From the NCBI GenBank assembly GCA_035578175.1, contig JAQMRL010000005.1, positions 57,269,722 through 57,333,721 of the forward strand: a stretch of DNA of 64,000 nucleotides. Reading direction: 5' to 3'. Shown here piece by piece: positions 37,601 to 51,958 of the stretch. Under the pieces are notes generated by a model that saw only the letters and a list, made by a program, of their open reading frames with translations, made no database searches and was not told the DNA's origin. The stretch's first letter is position 1, and each line of letters opens with the position of its first letter. This DNA comes from Catonia carolina. Its lineage: Eukaryota > Arthropoda > Insecta > Hemiptera > Achilidae. A program made the position numbers and the translations under genes.

Positions 37601-40600
37601 TTATAGAGAAATGAGAAATTGAAAATTTTAATGACTAGTAACAACCCGTTCACTGAACTTCACGGCAAACAAAACTTAAAGCGTTTAAATTCTCACACAA
37701 CCATATGTGTTGTAAACCAAATCGCAACTTAAATAAAACAAATTAGTACTGGAATCAGGAAATTTAGTTGACATCACAATGGATCACCAATGGAAGGGGA
37801 TAAATAACTGAATATACCTTAAAGAAAAAGTAGCTAAAATCTATTTCTTAATAAAGTGGTACAATCACTTAAAATTTTGGAACACTTACATAACTTTCAG
37901 ATATGACATTCTTTTGGATATCTTCCGTAAATAATTTTCAAAATTTTTAAAAATTTCCAAGCACCTTACACCAGACAAATAGAATAAAAGGTGACTTCAT
38001 TTTACCAATCATACATACTTTTTCAAAATTTAAAAAATTGTTAATCCCATACATCCTAAATCAGTCAGGGAACTTTTAAGCTTTCCAACAATAAGAGTTT
38101 TTTGAAACTGGTTGGGTAGTTTCTGAGATTTCCTAGTACAAACAAACAAATGCTAAAATAATATTAGAATTCATGACAACTCACCTAACAAAGGTATAAC
38201 CAATAAGACAATATACGGTACGACATCAAATTGTAATCTATCAATGATACAAGCAAGCGCTTCGGCAGCTCCCTGCCTACACGTATCATTATCTGTAGCG
38301 TTGAGTAAAGGAAGTATATAATCAACAACCGACTGCATCACTACAACTGAATCCAATGCAGCCAAAACAGCCAAACATCTTGACGACAGATGCCTTACGG
38401 ATCTATACGGATTTTTCAAGCAAGACAACAAATTTGGAAGTACTGTCATTATCTGGAACAATAAAAAAATACAATTAGATTACACCACAATAATTTTTGT
38501 TGGAGACTACTTCCACACGTCTCATATCCAATCAAGCCACTTTATTATAGGGTAATTAATATCTCTTTAGGTCATGTGAAAAGTTTTTAAAATTCAGAAA
38601 TAAGCTATTAGGTGAGGTGTATGGTGAAATAAAATCACTTCACCTCAGACCAAAATGTTTAAGAAGTTTCAATTGCTAACATTTCCTCTACTTCACATTT
38701 TTTAAGTTATAATGTGTGTAAAGCAGAATACAGAGTGATTTTTTAATTCGGTTACCCAATTTTTAATGTCTGGTAATTTTTTTCTAAAAAAGGGAAATTT
38801 TGATTTGTGATACGAAGTTGGTAGCCCTAATCACTGGTTCAGATATAGCAGAGTGAGTTGATTGTCCTTGAGCTGTGTAAAATTTTTTACTGTTTCCAGT
38901 TGAGTTACAAACAGGATGTCTTTTACCCTAGAACAACGAGTTTTCATTCTTGAACAATATTTTGCTATGAAATCGTATAAGAGTGTAAAAGAATCATTTC
39001 TAATTAAATTTGTTGGTGTTCCTCCACCAGAAAAAATGTCATTTTCTAGGCTAACAAACCAATTTCGTGAGACAGGTAGTGTTTTCACATTCTCTAAAAC
39101 ATCATCTGTCAAGATAGTTGGTCAACCACTACGTTTTCTGTCACAAACTCTACTTGTCTCTTGAAATTGGTTTGTTACCCTAGAAAATGACATTTTTTCT
39201 GGTGGAGGAACACCAACAAATTTAATTTGAAATGATTCTTTTAAACTCGGGTAAGACTTTGTAGCAAAATATTGTTCAAGAATGAAACCCCATTGTTCTA
39301 GGGTAAAAGGTAAAAGACGTTCTGTTCAAAACACAACTGGAAATGGCACACAATTTTACACAGCTCAAGGAGAATCAACTCACACTGCTGGATCTATACC
39401 AGTTGAGTCTACCAATTTGGGCTACCAACTTCGTGTCACAAAACAAAATTTCCCTTTCTTAGAAAAAAATTACTAGACATTAATAATTGAGTACTTTACT
39501 TTTACTTTTAGCGGGGTTCCTACAGATTGCTCCGCATCCCGCATTTCGATCTCCAAAGCCTCCTGTCCCTCCAGTCATTTTCTCTCAAATTCCTTTTCTC
39601 CATGGCCCCTCGAACTCCCTCACTCCATCTCCCCCTGGGCCTTCCTCTTCTTCGTCTTCCCACTGGACAGTATTCCCACACTCTCTTCGGCCATCTATCT
39701 GAATTCATTCGCTGAACGTGCCCATACCATGTTAACTGTCTGTCCTCAATTCCCTTCATAATTGTATTAGATCTTCCTACCCGTCTCCTAATATCCTCGT
39801 TCCTTACTCGATCTAATCTAGACAAACGACATGCTCTGCGGAAAAAATCCATTTCTAAAGCTTCCAATCGCTGTACATTCCTCTTACTCACTTGCCAACA
39901 CTCCGCTCCATATGTCGCAATTGGCTCCACAACTGTACTGTAAAGCATCTTTTTTGTCTTCAGGCTAACTTTTGAAGACCACAACAGACCGTTCAGCTTT
40001 CGAATTGCTGCCCTTCCCTGACCGATACGACACCTTATATCCTCCTCACATCTGCCATCCTCTGTGATAAGTGCTCCCAAGTATTTACATTTCGCAAAGT
40101 TCCCCACCAAAACTCCCTCCTCAACCAAATCCTCTCCCCTCTCCCCAACCACAACGTAAGCCGTTTTAGTCATATTAATCTTCATCCCCCACTTCAGATA
40201 TTCCTCCTTCAGCTTCCTAAACATGTACAACATATCCTCCTCCTCATTCGCCAACACCACCTGATCATCCGCAAAGAAAAGAGTGTATAAATTTTCTTCC
40301 CCCATATTTATTCCCATTCCTCCACACTTTCCTCTCCACACCCTTAAAGCTTCCTGGACATATACTTTATACAACGTGGGAGACAAGCAACAACCCTGCT
40401 TCAAACCCTTGGTCACCCGAAAACAGCCTGATACCTCATTTCCTATCTTCACCACACATTCATAACTTTTATACATATTATAAATGGCTCTAATATACGT
40501 CCCATGTAGATTCACTCTCTTCAAAACTTCAAACAGCTTATTCAGTGGGATACTATCATATGCCTTCTCCAGGTCTATGAAAAGCATATGTACCGACATA

Positions 40601-43600
40601 TTCCTCTCCATTCTTTTTTCCATTACCTGTCTCAAAACAAAGATATTATCTATACATGATCGACCAACTCTAAAACCACTCTGCTCCTCCACATCAACCA
40701 AATCCCGCTCAATTCTTGCTTTTAAAATTCGGCCATACAATCTTGCCATTGAATTTGTAACACTAATACCTCTATAATTTCCGCATTCTTTCCTATTTCC
40801 CTTCTTATAAATAGGACTAATATAACCAATATTCCATTCTCTCGATAATTCATCCCCTTCCAATAAGCACTTATCAAACAAATTACAAATCCATTCGAAC
40901 AACTCCTCCGTCCCATGCTTCACCATTTCAATAGCAATATCTCCAGGGCCCGATGCTTTCCCATTAGGCACTCGCCGTAATTCTCTCTTCAATTCCTCCT
41001 TAGTAATCCTATCCACATCCAACCTCACCCCTCCGACCTCAAACTCCGCGTTCACCTCTCTATATTCTCTCCTATCCTCCTGCAACAGAACCTTGAAATA
41101 CTTCTCCCACTCCTTTAGGCTTATTACTGCAGTGGATCTTTTACTTTTCTCTGACCTGTCTCTCCTCAATCCCTTCATAAACCTCATAATAATTGAGTAA
41201 CAGAACTAAAAAATCACGGTACTTTTTTATGAAATTTAAATGTCCACGATAACAACTCAAGAAAAACAAGCGATTATTATGTTGCTAATTACAACACCTA
41301 CCTGTTTCAACAAAAACCACTTATTTATGCATAAAAAGTATTAAATTTCTCTTGTCAATGTAAATAAAGAAAAAAATAAGCAATGCACAAAGTAAAACAA
41401 GAATGAAAGTCTCCACAGTTGCATTTGGTGACAAGTGTGAAAAGATGAAAAATGCTTCAAAGAGAATAGTAGTAATTGGAGTGGCTGAAGTATTGCAGAG
41501 TGTATTCTAGTTCTGAAACAGTAGTAACTTCTATAAGGAAAGCAGGAATGGTGTAACAATACCTGAGGTAAGAGAGACGAATGGACGGCCGGCGTAGTCA
41601 CTTCCAACACTTGCAGTGTGCCAACTAAATCTTCAGCCACCGTATCACAGTCTGTTTGTGATTTCTCATCTGGTAAAAAATTTAAAAACACATAATTATA
41701 AAATACTTTTAAAAAATCCTATAGAAAAAATCTACACATAAAAACAGCTAACTACTAGGAGCGTACAATAATAAGCGAGACAAATTGATTTAGACAAAAA
41801 ACTATTCATTCAATCAGAATGAAAGTTGCACTACTTTACAACATTTACACACTTCATACCATTCACTGAGCTTTTTTATACCCGCATAATGATTCGTATA
41901 CCGCTTGTATCACTGCTTCGTTGTTGTCAAACTTCTCACTACGTAACTCTTTGAGCACGCCGAACAAATTAAAATCGGTTGGGGTCTGGGCTGTAAGGAC
42001 GATGTCAACAAACCCCAATCCAACTTGTTGAGTGTTTCACCAATTCTCAGAGCAATGTGGGGAGTGTGCATTGTCATGCAAGAAAATCACTTTTAAAAGG
42101 AGCTTACGTTTTTGCCTTATGCACAAAATTTTAAATAGCCGCAAATAAAAGAATAGTTTTAAAATTAAATACTCAATAAGAAGCCTGGGGATTTTAATGC
42201 TATATTTTATTTAGGTGAGTAGTAAAGCAATAGTTTTTTCATTTATAGAATTATCATTTATAAAATAATGATTTAGCTTTGAGAAAAGGGAAAGTTGCCC
42301 ATAACAGGCAGGTGAAGTGTTAAAATTATTGCACTCGATCTGCTAATTCCAGGGCAACAAAAAATAGTTTTGTTTCTAATCACATACTCAGCTAATTATA
42401 TGACTGAATCATTAAAGAACAGAAGAGGTAGAAGTGTAAAATACACTAGTCACAGTTATCTCATCTGAGAGTAATAAATTTAATTATACAGCGAGACCCT
42501 GTGGTGAATGAAGTGAAGGTGTCATTTGCAAGGTGAAAAGTAGACGCTTTTCAAAGGGCCTGGCATACTGATCAGCATACTTTTCCATTCAGTAAGGAAG
42601 GCATGGCAAACCACTTCACTCTTTATTTACTTAAAAAACCTAAAGAGGTCCAAACCAGCCTTTTGACTGATAACATGATTTCATATCATTTTTAATATTT
42701 AAGAAGGTAGTCAAGATTTAGATATAACAACAGGTACAAGAGGAGTTTAAACTTACCAATATAGTTAGTATTGACGACATCAATTTGTGGTAAATGATTC
42801 ACGATAATATCCCACAAATTTGTTAATTTGTTCGGTAGATCGCAACCGAAATGCGAAGCAACAGTCGTGAAAGCGAAAGTAGCGCCAGTCCTTTGGATAC
42901 GATTAAATTTTTGATTATCATCTTCTGCACCGAACAATTCATCGAGCGGAATATCGGTGATTGGCGGTCTACCAGGACCTCTCCCACTGGTCGAGTTAGA
43001 ACGCCGGAACGCCGCTTTTTCTGCTGATTTTTGTTGGTTGATTAATGTTAAAATACCTACATAATTATTACTATTACCAATCACCAAATTCGTTGGTGAA
43101 CTGTTACTATTATCGACACTTGAATTACTATCACTGTTCACATTTTTCGATAGATTATTACAATTAGGTGATGATAATTCACCGTCGTTTGAACATGTAG
43201 ATGAAGAACTCGACGAAGACGTTTTTAATATTTTTGGAGTGAATTCCGGATCAGAACGAAGGAATGTACAAAGATTGATGATGATTTTATTGTTTGGACA
43301 CGGATTTCTGTCGACACAGAGCAACATCAATTCAGCTAAATTTCTGGCGGACAACATCTGCAGCTCTTGATTTTCTTCGCGTTTAATCGATTCCATCAAT
43401 GGTTTTATGACTGGATTCAATTTTTCCGGCAAACAACGTAACATTAAAGTCGCGCCTGCCAATGCGGCTTGTGTCGAAACTGTTAATAACTGATGATCTG
43501 AACTAGTTTGTGAAACCGCGCCTTGGATTGATTTACGTCGACTTTCTAAACTTTCCGCCACTTTCGGTTTGAGTTTGCAACTTATAAGCAGCTGTTGAGA

Positions 43601-46600
43601 TGCAGGACCGCTTAGTTGTTGGATTTGTTCTAACGTCAGCACCTGCAGATAAAAAACAATTCAAAAATAGTACTATTTAAATATAATAAATGCATCTACA
43701 TACTTCTGTATTTGTCCACCAGAACAAGATAAGTATTCATCCCAGCAATACACAACTTAGTTGAATGCTTCTCTATAGAATTTCAATCCCAAATTGGGTA
43801 AATTTTAAAAATTTTTATACTTCATCGTTGACAAAATGTATCTCTTTGATGTTCCTTCAACTTCAAAAAAGATGAAAATTAAATGGGAACAAGGTGAGGA
43901 TTATATAGAAAATGTGATCTCACATCAGTATGATTTTAAAAGCGACACTATTGTAAAAACTTGGGTGTGGATTGTCAAGTTGCAAATGATACCATTAAAA
44001 AGTTTTCCGAAGCACTTATTTTTTAGCGTACAACAAAGTTTTTTTGCAACAATCAGCATTGACAGTAACTTTCTACTCTAAAAAATTAATAAGAATAACA
44101 TCCTCATGGTCCCAGAAAAAAGAAGTCATGATTTTTCATGTAGATGGCTTGGCTGCCATCTTTCTTTCTTGATGATGGAGAAGCTGTTTGTTTCCATTCC
44201 ATCAACTGGCATTTAGTTTCTAGGGTGTCATGTGCAACTGTACACTACAAATTGCTTTTAGAATATCATATGGTTTCATAATTCTAGCCAAAAAAGAAAC
44301 TAATAACTGAATGAACTTCTTCATGGATATAAATTAACAGAGGAGAAGTCATTATTACACGTAATCTCTCTGGATTTTTTAATCCAACCAAGGTCTATAA
44401 AATCTCTTTTGATGCAGGAAAAATCAGTTTCCTCCTATTTTTTGACAGATAACACCAGAGCAATACTATATGTCATATCATTGCGATTTTGAGTCAATGG
44501 AATGAGCCACAGTACTGCTGCAATGCGTTTTCCAAGTATTTTTTAAACTAACTCACGACATAAAAACAAAAGCTCATTTATATAACAGTATGTAGATATA
44601 CAGTAAAATCTCTCTATTGCGGAACTCTATATAGTGGAAATCTTTCTTTAGCGACATTATTTGCCGACCCCGACCCTTTCGTATACTACGATAATGTATT
44701 TAACTCTCGTTATAGCGGCACAAAAATCTCTCTATAGCGGCAAAACAATATCTTCAGGATATGGATTTAGATGCCTATGTAGGGGCAGACAATGACTTAG
44801 CCACTTCATCAGATGTTGGCAATGATGCAATAATCGAAAATGTCTTAGCCCAAAACAACGAGCAAGAAAGTGATGATGATGAAATGGAAACAGAAATGTT
44901 GTCCCTTCAAGTAAACAGGCACTAGACGCTATTCTTGTTGTTTCCACGTACTGTCATTGCCGATATGTAAATGAAAATTTACAAGTTTTGAACATTGAAA
45001 ATGAGATTGAAGACATGTTTTATGAATTGAAAACGAAACAAAATTTACAACTTATTTTACGAAATGAAATGTACTTCACAGTCGTTGTTTCCTTAATAAC
45101 GAAAAAATATATACTGTAGGCCTACTGTGTATTTTTTTGTGTTTGTGTAGCTTTTGTTTTAGGAGATTTTAATTGTATGTATCCTATTGTAACAGAATCG
45201 ACTAGACGGATCACGAATGTTCGAGAATTCCATTCATAAAAATAGTTAAGAAATAATAGTAACAACAAGAGAAAGTAATAATAATAAAAATAACAACACA
45301 ATAGCAGCAATAAATGACAGTTTTAACCATAATGGTACGCCTATTATAAAAGGGTATTGTGTGTTATACGAGGTAGGGTCAAAAAGTTCCCGGAATCGGT
45401 TAATAGAAATTGATTGAAAGTATGTATAACATTTTAATCCTATTTTCCTTCAAAATACTCTCTTCCTGCATCTAAGCACTTATTACACCATTCATACAAT
45501 CGTTGAAAACACTCCTGAAAGCCATTTTTCGAAAGTTCTATCAGCTGTTTCGTCGCATTTTCCATCACCTCTGATGAATCAGCAAAACGATGTCACTTCA
45601 ATATCATTTTCAGTTGTGGACTTGTGGAAACAGGTAAAAATCCGGTGGTGCAAGATCGGAAGAATATTGGAGGGTGTTCCAGAGTGGTGACATTGTTCTT
45701 TGCAAGGCATTGTTTCGCCATTAGGGAGCGATGTGACAAGGCATTATCATGCAACAAAAACAAATCATTCCCTGCCCATTTTCCCATTTTTCACGCCGTT
45801 TTCGTCGAATTGTATCTCGTAACCGTTTTAAGATCTCTGTGTGCAATTCTTTGTTGATTGTTTTCCCTGTTTGCACTGGCAAGTTGTCGAACGAGCTCAA
45901 CATTCTCATCTGTGGTAGAAGTGGAAGGCTACTCAGTCCGAACATCATCTTTATTGTTGTGCGACTGTCACGAAAATACTTGTGCCACTCGTAAACTGCC
46001 GTTTCTTTCATTGCATCATTTTTGTATGCTTTCTTCAGCATCTCAAGAGTCTCCGAGGGTGATTTCTCTAGCAACACATAGAATTTGATATTGGCACGCT
46101 ACTCTGATGATGGCATTTCACAATACGACGAAAGGAAAAAAACTACGTCTAAAATATCATACACCGCACGTAGAAAACCAACTCTAACTGCCTGCTGAAG
46201 GCACAGGACCTCCCTAGAGTGATACCAACCTTCCAAACAAAAATTTCCCTTCCAGCAAACAAATGCTTGACTGCATGTGACCATTCCGGGAACTTTTTGA
46301 CCCTACCTCGTAAAAAGGGTATTTTTATGAAGTTGTTTATGGGGTTGTTTACGTTTTCTATTTACAATAGTTGACTTGTTAACAAAAGGATTTTTCTAGC
46401 ATTCATTAATAAAGAGTTATTTTTGTACTCGAGTAGATTTCTCTACTTTGTTCTGGAACGATCTTTGTGAATGGTAATAAAAGGAGGCCCCGGGCGACGG
46501 TCGAGTCAGTATTCGTGTGATCTTTGCCGAGAGATTATTGGGGTGTGTATTTACAGGTTACACATCCTCGTATTGTATCCGAGTAAGATTGTTATACCGT

Positions 46601-49600
46601 CTCTTTGTTGTGTGTGTATTGTAAAGTTAATGTGTAGTTTTGTGAATTCAGTTTGTGTTGTATGTTAGTGTAATCTATAAAAGTGATTGTAAGTAGGCTA
46701 AGTAAGTTATTAAGTTATTTATTGTTTGTTATTTAGTTTAGGTGAATTATTAAATCATTTATTGTGTTATTTAATTATAATTAGTTTAATCATTTATTTT
46801 GTAATCTTTTAGTCTAATAAATATTTGTAATTTCTAAACTTTAGCGTATTAATTATTTAATAACCTAGATCCCGAAACGGACCTTAGCAATAAGTGTCAC
46901 ACTATGTTTATTACTGTTCAGTGAAAAACGAGTTTCTGTGCTAATTAATTTTAGGCTATCTATTGCGGTATGTACTGTATGAATGATTATTGAAAAAAGT
47001 TCAATACGAAAAGAGAAATTCTATTGTTAAACATTAGTAACACAACATCTAATAAAACCAGTTTGTATCCAAATTTCTTGTTAAGTTAATAACCTACACC
47101 TTATGTAATTAATTTAAATATCTCACTGTATTGAAGTAATCTACTGTATTAAACATTCGTCATAAAATTATCTATTCAGTAGTTTTTCAAAAACTTATTC
47201 CATGCACCATTTACATAAGTATATAAGCTATTTTGTACAGAAAAATTAGTACTCCAACTTCCCTCCCACCGTTAATTACTCGCTCTCTCTATAACGGAAC
47301 TCTCTTTATAGCGGCAGTACCTCATGGTCCCTTCAATTCCTCTATAGAGAGATTTTACTGTATATAAAATATGATCGATTATAGGTTGTACACTTACATA
47401 ACTCTGAGATTTGCAAATAGGAAATGGACTTTATTTTTTTGACCAACTTCATACTTACACTAATAAAAGTAGAAAAACGTACCTTTTCATATAGATCGTT
47501 GTTGAAGAATGGTATTTTGTAATGTTTGAGCATTGAGACGAAATCCTTCGCGTCCTGTAACAGGCGAATAAACGACAATGATATCTCGTCGAAATAGACG
47601 TTTTCATTTAACGTGACGTGCAAACGTGCAATCAACGATCCAGGACACGGATCAGGCCGATCAAGACATCCCCATTCGGTGATGACAAGACCAGTGACCA
47701 TTCTTTGTAACGCAGATTTTGAATTGAGATGTGCCAGCAATACTTTACAGTACAATTCAATTGGTGTGTCCACATCCGGCGTGTATACTACACCGACCGC
47801 CGGTTTCACGATGTAACAAGACAGAAGACCTGCAACAATATAACACCTCACCTATAAATTCAGAATCCTCAGAAATCAAGACAAATTTTTTCATGACTAA
47901 TTTTTTAGATTAACAAAAGTTTTTTATGTTTTTAGCTAGAAAAAACTGAACTGAGGCTGCAAAAACTAATTTTCAGTATTTTAAATTTCTATAATATTCC
48001 CTTCCATATACTCTCTTTGTTGATCTCTATACCACCACATGTGAATTACCATTGCGCCAAGCTGTGCTGCAGATCATTTCCAGTAAGTATGTTCATGAGT
48101 CACGTTTGTTTTTTCTACTTCAGCACTCACATTTCATTCTTTTCAGAGCTGTCTTGACTTAAGGAAACAAAAAGTGAAAAATGTCACAGGGGCTAAATCA
48201 AGAGTAGTGGTCAAAACAGGGATGTTGTGCTTGGACAAAAAATTTTGGTGGATAAACCATTGTGAGGTGGTCATCTACGGACTGCATACACCATGCTTGC
48301 ACATTAAGTAGTCATAATTTAATGTAATAATGTTGACAGACCCCAATCCATGCTTTTAAGGATCGGTTTTTGCTGAAGATGGTCTGCCAGAGCATGAGCC
48401 ATCACTGATATCTCCTCAGTATCTTAAATCACAAACCATTTATGAAAAGTTATCAGTTTCAGAAGTTATCAGTTTCCAAGTTTAAGAAGACATATGATAC
48501 TTACTGTTCTTTCCAATACTCAACATTTGGTATTTCCAAGAGAGCGTCAAAATATAAACCACTTTCAACTAACAACAAAAGCGAACTGAGTGAGGCAACA
48601 AGACAAAACTTAAGAAGCGAAGATGAAGAATGAGGACACGACCTTCGACCTTATCATGATTGTTCTCTCACTGTAACAACATTAGTTTGATTTTTTTCTA
48701 ATCAAACCTCGAATAGGAAAGTCAAAATCGCAAAAAAATTTGAAATTACCATCACAACTCAAGTTACATGAAATAATCAGATTTGAACAAATGAAGCATT
48801 ATCGGCTTCCTCATAAAATACTGAATTTTCTTAGTAAGAAACTGTAATCTGACAAAATAAAAATTTACTCAACTATTAGGGATTAAATAATTAAACTGAT
48901 ATCACAAGAAGTACACCCAAAAATTCCTTGCTTTTTAACTGTTGGGGTAACAAAATGCAAAGACAAATTAAAACAAGGTTAAAGAAATATTTACTCTACA
49001 TTTAAGAATAAGGGAAAGGAACAAAGGAAAATTCATGAAAAAGGAACAAAGAATTAAAAATGGAACTGACCAAGCATTCTAGACGCCATACAACGTGCCA
49101 GAACTGCATTCCTTTCCCGTACTGCAACTGGGGTCGTTTCAGATCCACCAATGTAATGTTTCAATTCACAATTCGGTGTTTGTCCAACTGTCTCTAAACT
49201 CTGAAACGCTCTTTTATGATTCCTTACTTTCTGATCCTGTAAAAGATTACCAAAGTACAGTCATCACCTCTAGTCACTCATTTGTCTATAAATAATAAAC
49301 TTTTGCAAAAAACATTGATAATAAAAAGTCTATCTTCCTGGTTAATAAATAGGAAATAAGTTGGTTTTATCAACTTTTAAATTATTTGTTATAAACAGAA
49401 ATTAAAACCTATTTGAATTAACAGTACATACAGCTTTGGGCTGTGTGAAATCTAACAGAGTTGTAATTACAATAAAGATTTCATAATAAAGTATTAAAGA
49501 ACAGTCTTCACACTCCATGGTAAATTCGGAATGATAACTTCCATCAGGTTCTGAACATTAAATTGGTGGACAAGGAAAAATTCGCAAGGAGTTGTGAAGA

Positions 49601-50416
49601 TCAACTTCTATATCATTTGATTATTCTAGTACTGTAACTCCGTAACAACTTAAGCCTCAAGAGAAGACTGAAGCACCAGAAAACAATCAATTTATTTTGA
49701 TTTAATAAGTAAGAGAATCGTATTTAGAAACAAAGAATAGTCATAAGATTTAAGTAAATTTTTAATAAATTTTATCAATTTTTTGAAAGTGTGTTATGTG
49801 CGTAAAGTTAAGAGGATCTACAGTGCAGTACTTGCGTATTTCAAATTAGAAAATAAAGATAGCCATAGTGTTTTCCCTTATGTTAATAGTATTGTTCAGG
49901 TAGTTTATGCTACAAAAAGTTGTAAATCAGTAAACAACAAATAAAAATACAAATTTTTGTATCTATTTCAGTTACGGTGGGTTACAGTTACCCGCGTTTC
50001 GGATAATCGGAGTTTTACTGTAGTTACAATAAAAGAAAAAATTAATAATAACTTTATTGCTAGAAAGTAAAATTTATAAGATATAATAAGTTCTATTTTA
50101 TGTAATCAAATACAATAAATACTAATATTAAATACTTATATAAATACTAATATTGTTATACAATAAATTTCACTAACCTTTTTTAAGCTGCCTTAATTTT
50201 TATTATTCACTTACACGTGTTTCGGTGGATCCACCATAATCAGAGTATAAATATAATATCTTTGAAACTATTTTTTTTAAAATCTACAGTAGATGTTACA
50301 TCTTACGTCATTTGTACAAAACAGTTCTATACAAATGACTGAAGATGTAACATCTTCTATAGATTTAAAAAAAATTTAGTTTCAAAGACATTACATTAAT
50401 AAACAGATAAATAACA

Positions 50417-50458
<42 letters not shown>

Positions 50459-51781
50459 CCTTGTATTAATAATAATAACCTTGTATTAGACAAGGTTATG
50501 GAAGAATGGGAGAACAAACTCCGCGAAGAAAACCTCTGGAAACCAGTCACGCTTGGAACCGGCAACACTAGGTTACACATACCTTACCTCGCGTTTGCGG
50601 ATGACTTGGCAATGGTAACTGAAGATGAACAGACAGCGGTCCAGCAGATTGAGACACTAAAAGAGTGTGCAGAAAAAGTGGGGCTCCAAATTTCTTTTGA
50701 AAAGACTGAGTTTATTGGCAATAGAATCAATATTGAAACATTGAACACAAAATGTTGTTGTTTAGGTCATCAGCCGAAAGGCTGGTTTGAACCTGTAGAG
50801 GTTTTACTAAGTAAAACGAGGAGTGATGTGGTTTACCATTGCCTTCCTCACTGAGTGGAAAAGTACGCTTATCAGCATGCCGGGCCCTCTGAAAAGCACA
50901 TATTTTCCACTCTGCAAATGACACCTTCACTTCATTCACCACAGGGTCTGGCTGTATAATGAAATTCATTACTTCCAGAGGAGATAACTCTGATTGGTGT
51001 CTTTTACACCTCTACCTCTTCTGTTCTTAAATGATTCAGTCATTTAATTGGCTGACCATGTGACAATGAACATGTGACAAGGAAGCAGAGGACAGACACA
51101 GGAGCAGAGGAGATATCGCAGGTTAACAGGTTACAAAAGACCAAAAGAGCACTGTGGATGATACAGAACTTATATAACAAGAAGTCGATGTCAAGAAACA
51201 CCAAGATCTGCCACTACAACACAGTTATCAAACCCGCTTTCCTGTATGCAAGTGAGACACTAACATTAAATAAGAAACACGAGCTGGAAGACATAAAAAA
51301 AGAAGAAAGGAAAATAATCCGAAAGATCCTTGGTGCTAGGCAAACGGAAAACAGGTTCAGATTACAACCAAACCAGACCGTAGAAAAGTTCTCAAATGTA
51401 GAAGCTGACATTAGAAAGAGACGTATGAAATTCTTTGGACACATAAAGCGGTTACCAGAAAACAGGCTAACAAGAAAAATATTGGAGTATACAACGTCTC
51501 TCAAAAAAATGCCACCGTGGATAAGTGAAATCTATAAAGATCTCAGGAAAGCGAAAATAACAGAACAAGACATCGCAGATAGGAACATATTTAGGAACAA
51601 GGTGGACAGATGGGAGATAGAGCCAGAGCAGCCAAAGCAGAAGCAGCACAGGCCAAAGTGGTCAGAAGAAAGGAAACAGGCTTTCTCAAAACGGATGCGA
51701 GAGTACAGGGTGGACAAAAAGAACAGCAAGAAAAAAAAATGATTCAGTTTGCTTATCGCCTTCCTTTAAGGGAGAATACAC

Positions 51782-51818
<37 letters not shown>

Positions 51819-51916
51819 AAACAGTTCTATACAAATGACTGAAGATGTAACACCTTCTATAGATTTTAAAAAAATTTAGTTTCGAAGATATTATATTAAT
51901 AAACAGATAAATAATA

Positions 51917-51958
<42 letters not shown>

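Larger units (their letters stand above)
44601..47360 (+). mobile_element. Tigger/pogo element carrying a solo LTR
   Basis: Ends CAGTAAAATCTCTCTATTGC and the reverse complement of CAGTAAAATCTCTCTATAGA, flanked by TA (44599-44600, 47361-47362). Subterminal TATAGCGGCA repeats. A coding remnant at about 44755-44922 reads [18 protein letters not shown] and [15 protein letters not shown], the acidic C-terminus typical of pogo-type transposases. Interrupted by the LTR at 45188-46901. Confidence 0.88.

Noticed and set aside
39487..40777. Plus-strand ORFs over 39.5-40.8 kb
   Set aside because: They are antisense shadows of the LINE reverse transcriptase on the minus strand.
43836..44081. 81-codon plus-strand ORF
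   Set aside because: The opposite strand carries mariner transposase blocks in order; this frame is a shadow.
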